A DNA stretch of 64,000 nt from Petaurus breviceps papuanus (lineage: Eukaryota; Chordata; Mammalia; Diprotodontia; Petauridae), in NCBI GenBank assembly GCA_028583685.1, contig JAMXIF010000086.1, positions 19,237,927-19,301,926 on the forward strand. The letters are read 5' to 3'. Below are positions 58,823 to 64,000 of the stretch, one piece after another. The notes below the pieces were generated by a model. The model saw nothing but the letters and a program-made list of their open reading frames with translations, was not told where the DNA came from and did not search any database. The stretch's first letter is position 1, and every line of letters begins with the position of its first letter. A program made the translations under genes and the position numbers.

Positions 58823-58978
58823 GAGGCAACTAGGTAGTGCAGTGAATAGAGTACTGGCCCTGGAGTCAGGAGGACCAGAGTTCAAATCTGGCCTCAGACA
58901 CTTAACACTTACTAGCCATGTGACCTTGGGCAAGTCACTTAACCCCAATTGCCCTCCAAAAAGCAAAAAAAAAAAAAA
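58823..58978 (+). mobile_element. Marsupial tRNA-derived SINE
   Basis: 'gaggcaactaggtagtgcagtgaatagag' head, complete 'ttgggcaagtcacttaaccccaattgccc' core, A14 tail. Short AGAATC duplication. Confidence 0.88.
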
Positions 58979-61209
58979 CCCAGAATCCCAAGCATTCTGA
59001 AGTACTTAATGAACCTGGGGTCAAGTTTAGTGAGTTCTTGGTAATTTATTCTCTAAATAAATTGGCTAAATTTATAAATAAATAAATTGGCTAAATTTGT
59101 TCACAAAAAAAGCAGTGCCTACTAGCACTGTGACTGACTTTCTTCAAAAAGTAGGTGCCACAGCATTTTTCATTTCATGCCATTTCAAAGACCCATAGCC
59201 TTTCCACTCTCCTTGGCTTAAAAAAAACATTCCATTATTGTGTCTACTGCAGGTAAGTATGAGTGCTATCTAGCTTATTAATATGCAAGTAAATATTGTT
59301 AGAATTTGGAAATGACTTTCGTATTATATGTGGAAAAAATAATTGGGTAAGGAAACATTTTAAATACTTTTGGTGAAAAAGATGTTTAAGCTACCTAAGA
59401 CTGATTTCAGGTATTGTAAAAGCATCATTTTATATATAATCACAAATCATAGCTCTTTGCATTTGTGTAGTCCTGCTTGAATGTTTTTCTAATTATAAAC
59501 TACCTGATCTGCTCAACTCTCTTATGAAGTAGGTAGAATATATATTTAAAAATTTTTTTTTCCAATGAAGGACTAGGCTATAAACAGATTAAGTAATTTT
59601 CTTAAAATCGTACTGCTAGTTAATGATACTTCCCTTAACCCCTGGGTACTTAGATCCCTTAAAGTAGGTCCCTATAGAATTCCCAGAACTTTTGCTAGAG
59701 TATACAAGCACCAATAACAGTTACCAAAAAATCAGCATGACCTACAAGGTCTTCTATTCTAAGAACTTCTGTCCTGCTTGAAAATAAAATTGACTTTATA
59801 ATTATGCATAAACTGATTTTTTTTTGCCCTGGCTTTTGATCCTCACATGTCTAAATGTTAACTTATAATGGCTTCTAATTTTTAAATAAATGTAGATTGT
59901 CTTTTATCATAAAATAATATTGGCTTAATCAGATAGAGGAAAATTCACCCCTAAATGATTTAGTGATATTTTAGTAGTACCTTCAGGACATCTGTGATAA
60001 GGTGATGTTTATTAACCTAAGATTGTAGTCTTTTCATTATTCAGAACAGGTGGTGAATTATGTGCATATTACATGTATATTGGAAGTTATTTTTGCCTGA
60101 TAGTGGTAAGAACTAGTGTTAAATAAGCCTAAAATCTAACCTTTTATAAAGATACAGCCCTTATTAATGATAAGGATTGCTAAAGGTAATCCTTGAGTAT
60201 CATTAATAAGGGTTGTATTTCCAAGGATGCACAATTTTATGCTTTGTTTTTTGTGCCAAACTTGTATAGTTTTGCTAGTGAAAATTCCTGGTATGTGATA
60301 GATTTGGCTTTCATTCCTACTTCCCTGTTCATTTGGTTATTTGTATGTAGTGAGTTAGTATATAAACAACTTTTTAACAAATGAATTTAAGACCATCATT
60401 ATCAAAAAGAAGCCTGTTTTGTCTTTGTTCTCTTTGCTGAATGTATTCCTTTTTATGATTCTTTCCTCATCCCTTTATCTAGCTGTCAAGCTCTTTTGCC
60501 TTTCTGCCACCTTCTTTTCCAGGTTTCTTACTTTCTGCTATTAGACATATGCTCGAAATCTCCTGTAATGATCTTCCACCAAAAAAAAAGCCAGCAGATC
60601 TATTAACACTAACATCCATTGGTAAAATATGCCAGAAAGTTAACTACTGCTTGGCAAGTAGGCTATGTTATCATTTCAGTGGCATTTATTTCTTAAGAAT
60701 TTGGTTGAGTCAGCTGTTCTAAAGACTGTTAAAGAGAAATAAGTTAGAAGTGTTTACTTTAAGATACAGTATATCAATCCAGAGAGTAGATTTGTGACCT
60801 CTTTTGTTTACAAAGATAATATATAACAGATTTTGAGAGTGGCATAACACATAAAAGGAATAGAATTAGTTTTTCTTCTTGCATGCTTTAAATGGTTCAC
60901 TCATCTAGGAAATAGGATTTTAAACAACTTGTCTTTAGTTTCTCTTTAAGTGCTTATAAGCAGACATATATGACTGGTGGAATTGTAAATATAGTTCTGA
61001 GTCAGATTTTGAGGGAGCATTTGTTTGGATCTTCACAAACCTCTTTTTTGATTCCTCATTGTGGCATGGAGGTGACTCTGGGTCCTTAGGGCGATACTAG
61101 AAGAGTACAAACACTGACAGGTTCTACCATGCTGGGAAGGTTTGAGGTTTAATGCCGGCTGTAGTTTGTGTCTGCTGTGCTCATGATGAGCATAAGCAAA
61201 AAGACTACC
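58979..61209. other. JMY intron, mostly unassigned, with a hairpin
   Basis: No gene. The 67-nt inverted repeat at 60152-60218 is annotated separately. Confidence 0.45.
60152..60218 (+). ncRNA. Candidate pre-miRNA-like hairpin or short MITE
   Basis: Left arm ATACAGCCCTTATTAATGAT pairs with the right arm over 20 bp (one G-U), then a 4-nt bulge (GAGT), 7 more pairs (AAGGATT/AATCCTT) and a 9-nt loop. Size and shape suit a microRNA precursor transcribed with JMY, but a small palindromic transposon is equally possible. No known miRNA is recognised. Confidence 0.35.
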
Positions 61210-61915
61210 ATAAGAAAATGGAATTAACAAGTATTTATTAAGCACCTACTTTGTGTCAGACATAGTAGTCTGGGCTAGGAAATGAGAACATAAAGGCAAA
61301 AATGAAAAGTCCTTGCCCTCAAAGAGCTTATGTTTTATCAGGAAAGACAAATATAATATTATAGAAGTATTAAACACAAATAATTTTGGGGGGAAAGGCC
61401 TCATATAGAAGGTGGCAGTTAAGCTGAGTCTAAGGAAATTGAATTCTAAGAAGTAAAGGTGAAGAGGAGGTACATTCCAGGCATGTTGGGCAGCCAGTGT
61501 GAAAGCATGAAAGTAGAGGGTAAAATGTCTTCCATGAAGAGCCTAATATTAGAAGACCAACTTGACTAAAGAGTAGAGTTTATGGAGGGGAGGAGGGGTG
61601 TTAAGTCTAATAATGCTGAAAAAGTAAGTGGGGGGTCAAGTTTTGAATTTTAAATAGAAGAGTTTATATTTAATCCTAATAGTGATAAAGACTCGATAGA
61701 ATTTTAATGAAGTGAGACTTGCCAAGGGTGGATAGTTAGGGAGGGGGAGGGCTTAAGACAGGGAGACTAATTAGAAGGTGTTGCAGGATTTCAGGTGAGC
61801 AGTGATGAAAGCCTCAGAGTTCTGGCTTTAGGAGGTGCCTGTGAGATATCCAATATGAAATATACAGAAAGCAGTTGGTGATATGTGATATATTCTCAGG
61901 AGAAATATGAACTAA
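61210..61915 (-). repeat. L2 relic, left arm of an inverted L2 pair
   Basis: L2 3' end 'caagtatttattaagcacctactttgtg' and about 650 bp of reverse-complement L2 upstream sequence. Confidence 0.7.
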
Positions 61916-61924
61916 TTCAACTGA

Positions 61925-62555
61925 ATAGTGCCCTCCTCCCTTGATTCCCTCGCTCCCTTATCAAATCATATTGCCAGTTATTCCCAGCCATGCCTTAGCG
62001 TTTGAATTCTACCACCATTCATCACCTCGGTCCTACACACATGCTGCTGAACAAAGATGGAGAAAATCACACAACCATTCTTACTGGATCCACCACAAAT
62101 TTATGTTACACAACTTCATCTGGGCCCTCACTAGGCAATCCTGCTATACTGTACTTCCCTTATCTATCTCACTCTCTACAGTAGCTCTTCCAAATCTCTC
62201 TATTCCTCTTCAGTCTCTCATAGATCCCCCTACCCCACTGTTTCAGTGAGAATTTGGAACAGTGTCCCTCCTCTACTCTTAACTATTGACCACCCTGACT
62301 TCTTTCCCAGCTAAAATCCCATCTTCTGTAGGAAGCCTTCCCTAACCCCTCTGTATTCTAGTGCCTTCCCTCTAAGAGTTTCCATTTCATGACATATATA
62401 GGTTATTTGGTATATATTTGTTGGCATATTGTCTCCTCCAGTAAATTATGAGCTCCTTGGGGGCAGAGACTGTCTTGCCTCCTTTTGTATCCCCAGTGCT
62501 TACTACAATGCCTGGCACATAATAAGTATTTAATGGATGTTGATTAATCAACCAG
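61925..62555 (+). repeat. L2 relic with internal deletion, right arm of the pair
   Basis: Begins like the L2 at 28588 ('ggagaaaatcacacaaccattcttactggatcc'), jumps near 62240 to L2 3' UTR ('cttctgtaggaagccttccctaacccc') and ends 'aatgcctggcacataataagtatttaatgg'. Confidence 0.75.
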
Positions 62556-62689
62556 CAGTTGTCAGCAATTAACAATCCATTTGATTGATTGAATAGCAAT
62601 ATAGATTGAGAAACTAAATGAATCTTTCCTGATATTTAAAAAAAATCATTAAAATCAACCAACAAAGCATATAAGAAAAGTAGCATACG

Positions 62690-63110
62690 AAACAGTCTAC
62701 ACTTAGTACAAGGGAAGGAAGTTATTTCTTATCTCTTCTCCAGACTGTTACAGTTACACAATATTTTATTTTTATTTCATTTACATTATTATATTCATGA
62801 ATGTTATTTTAGTTTATCCTTACTTTATTCTGTATCAGAACGTACGTATCTCCTTGTGTTTCTCTGAATTCCTCATAGTCTTTATTTCTTTTATCACAGT
62901 AAGAAATGTTGCAATAATATTTCATTACATTTATAGGCCATAGATTTTTCATCCCATGACCCAAAGAATACCCACTTTGTTTTCATTTCTTTGCCTACCA
63001 CATGTTTTGGTATATATGGGTTCTTTCTTTTTGTCTTTGATTTCTTTGAGGTATATGCCTAATAATGGAATCTCTACATCAAAACATATAAACAGTTTAG
63101 TTACTTTTTT
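62690..63110 (-). mobile_element. L1 3' end relic
   Basis: L1 tail words in reverse complement ('cctcatagtctttatttcttttatcac', 'gtatatgcctaataatggaatctctacatc'). Confidence 0.55.
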
Positions 63111-63424
63111 AAAAGCATAATTCTGTGGTTTACGTTAAGTCCTGCCTATGGCAAGTGATTTCCAGATGGGCCAGTTTCAGGCTTATCTGTCAAGTTCAGT
63201 AGTCCACCTTGCTGCGTAATAAATAACAAAATCCTGGCTCTTAAAAGAAAAAGAGGCTGTATGAAAAACACAGACCAAGATTGACAGGCTGTGGAAGACC
63301 CTCAAGAAGCAATACATACTTTTACTAGAGCTATCCCTGATCAAGAAAGAAACAGAAGGATTTTATTTTCTATAACTGTAAGATTTACCATTCCACATGA
63401 AATTAAATTCTTTAAAAAACCAGA

Positions 63425-63665
63425 ACAGATTGGTAGGTGATGCAGTGAATCAACTGTTGGACTGGAATTAGTAAGATCTGAGTTCAAATCCTGCCTTCAG
63501 TACTTATCAGCTGTGTGACCCTGGGCAAGTCACATAATCTCTCAGCTCAGTTTCCTAATCTGTAAATTGAGGGTCATAATAGCACCTACCTCACAGGGTT
63601 GTTGTGGGTTTCAATGAACTCAATTTTGTCAAGTGCTTTGTGAACCTTAAAGCACTCTAAAAATG
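63425..63665 (+). mobile_element. Near full-length MIR/THER-type CORE-SINE
   Basis: tRNA-like head, 'tgtgtgaccctgggcaagtcac' core, 'cagtttcctaatctgtaaattgaggg', 'cctcacagggttgttgtgggt' and 'aagtgctttgtgaaccttaaagcact' tail in order, about 240 bp. Confidence 0.8.
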
Positions 63666-63758
63666 CTAGCTATTATTTCTTAAAATGTTGAGTGAATTGT
63701 TTTCCTTTTTTTCATAACATGAGAAAGAGAAAACTGAAGTAGCAAGAAACCCAAATAA

Positions 63759-64000
63759 TTTTTTTTGACAGAATATTACCAGGTAAAGAATAAACACAAG
63801 AAATATCACCAACACTCCAGTCTGTATAACAGAAAGATTATAGGTGATAATCAATTTACTAAAGTAGTATATGATAGCCCACACAACCAAAACATGGAGA
63901 GATGGTCCTTGGAAATCGTTTTAGTAGATTTAGATCCAAATCAAGATGTGGAAGCACAGATTAAGGAAAATGGGATGCTCTTTGGATTTTTCCAAATTCA
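63759..64000 (+). other. Unexplained open frame behind a splice acceptor, cut by window edge
   Basis: An 80-codon frame without stop runs off the right edge. A strong acceptor (T8GACAG) would start an exon at 63772. Readable parts are YYQVKNKHKKYHQH, KVVYDSPHNQNMERWSLE and VDLDPNQDVEAQIKENGM. The implied phase does not fit the next JMY exon. I do not recognise a family. It could be an exon of another transcript, part of a retrocopy or mobile element continuing outside, or chance. Confidence 0.3.

Noticed and set aside
1-64000. CRISPR arrays, operons, phage-like or defence systems
   Set aside because: No spaced direct repeats or compact gene clusters; codon use, introns and repeats are vertebrate.

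Overview
The window is mammalian nuclear DNA, and the repeat content points to a marsupial, probably an Australian one. It carries tRNA-derived SINEs of the marsupial type (conserved 'GGCAAGTCACTTAACCCC' core), many L2, CR1/L3-like and MIR-type relics, marsupial L1 and half-L1 elements, hAT MITEs and several LTR elements. There are no operons, CRISPR arrays or prokaryotic features. The species call is inference from repeat style.

The one confident host protein-coding gene is JMY (junction-mediating and regulatory protein) on the + strand. Five consecutive internal coding exons lie at 17656-17829, 34361-34511, 39340-39509, 53375-53540 and 57143-57330. All have AG/GT boundaries and compatible phases, giving 849 nt or 283 codons of the central coiled-coil region. 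The GC-rich first exon lies left of the window. The poly-proline and WH2/CA exons lie right of it. Nearly everything else sits in JMY introns.

1-17655 (intron upstream of the first visible exon): L1 5' end (1-913), CR1 relic, a 2.85 kb half-L1 on the - strand (4764-7610), a palindromic hAT MITE (8411-8622), an AZI2 (NAP1) retrocopy on the - strand (about 9960-11000) that keeps a 203-codon reading frame, a second hAT MITE (11915-12138), a 3'-truncated half-L1 (12728-13880), and L1 3' fragments.

17830-34360: MIR relics, a complete 3.03 kb half-L1 with target-site duplications (19092-22125), long L2 relics, a CR1/L3 relic (25735-28585) broken by an LTR-like insert and a solo LTR (26924-27461), an L2 with reverse-transcriptase remnants, and a nest of SINEs in an L1 3' end. 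A consensus CTCF motif lies at 33282-33295.

34512-39339 contains a 1.07 kb solo LTR (34953-36022) with ACCAT duplications. 39510-53374 contains L1 and L2 relics, a young gammaretrovirus-like fossil with paired LTRs (44969-50337, with an assembly gap inside one LTR) and a YWHAZ (14-3-3 zeta) processed pseudogene (51476 to about 53115). 53541-64000 is mostly relic repeats plus two objects worth testing: a 67-nt intronic hairpin (60152-60218) and an 80-codon open frame behind a good splice acceptor, running off the right edge (63759-64000).

I did not find a convincing new multi-gene system. The strongest leads are the ORF2-less LINE family present in three copies, the AZI2 retrocopy whose surviving frame stops just before the TBK1-binding segment, the intronic hairpin, and the open frame at the window end.
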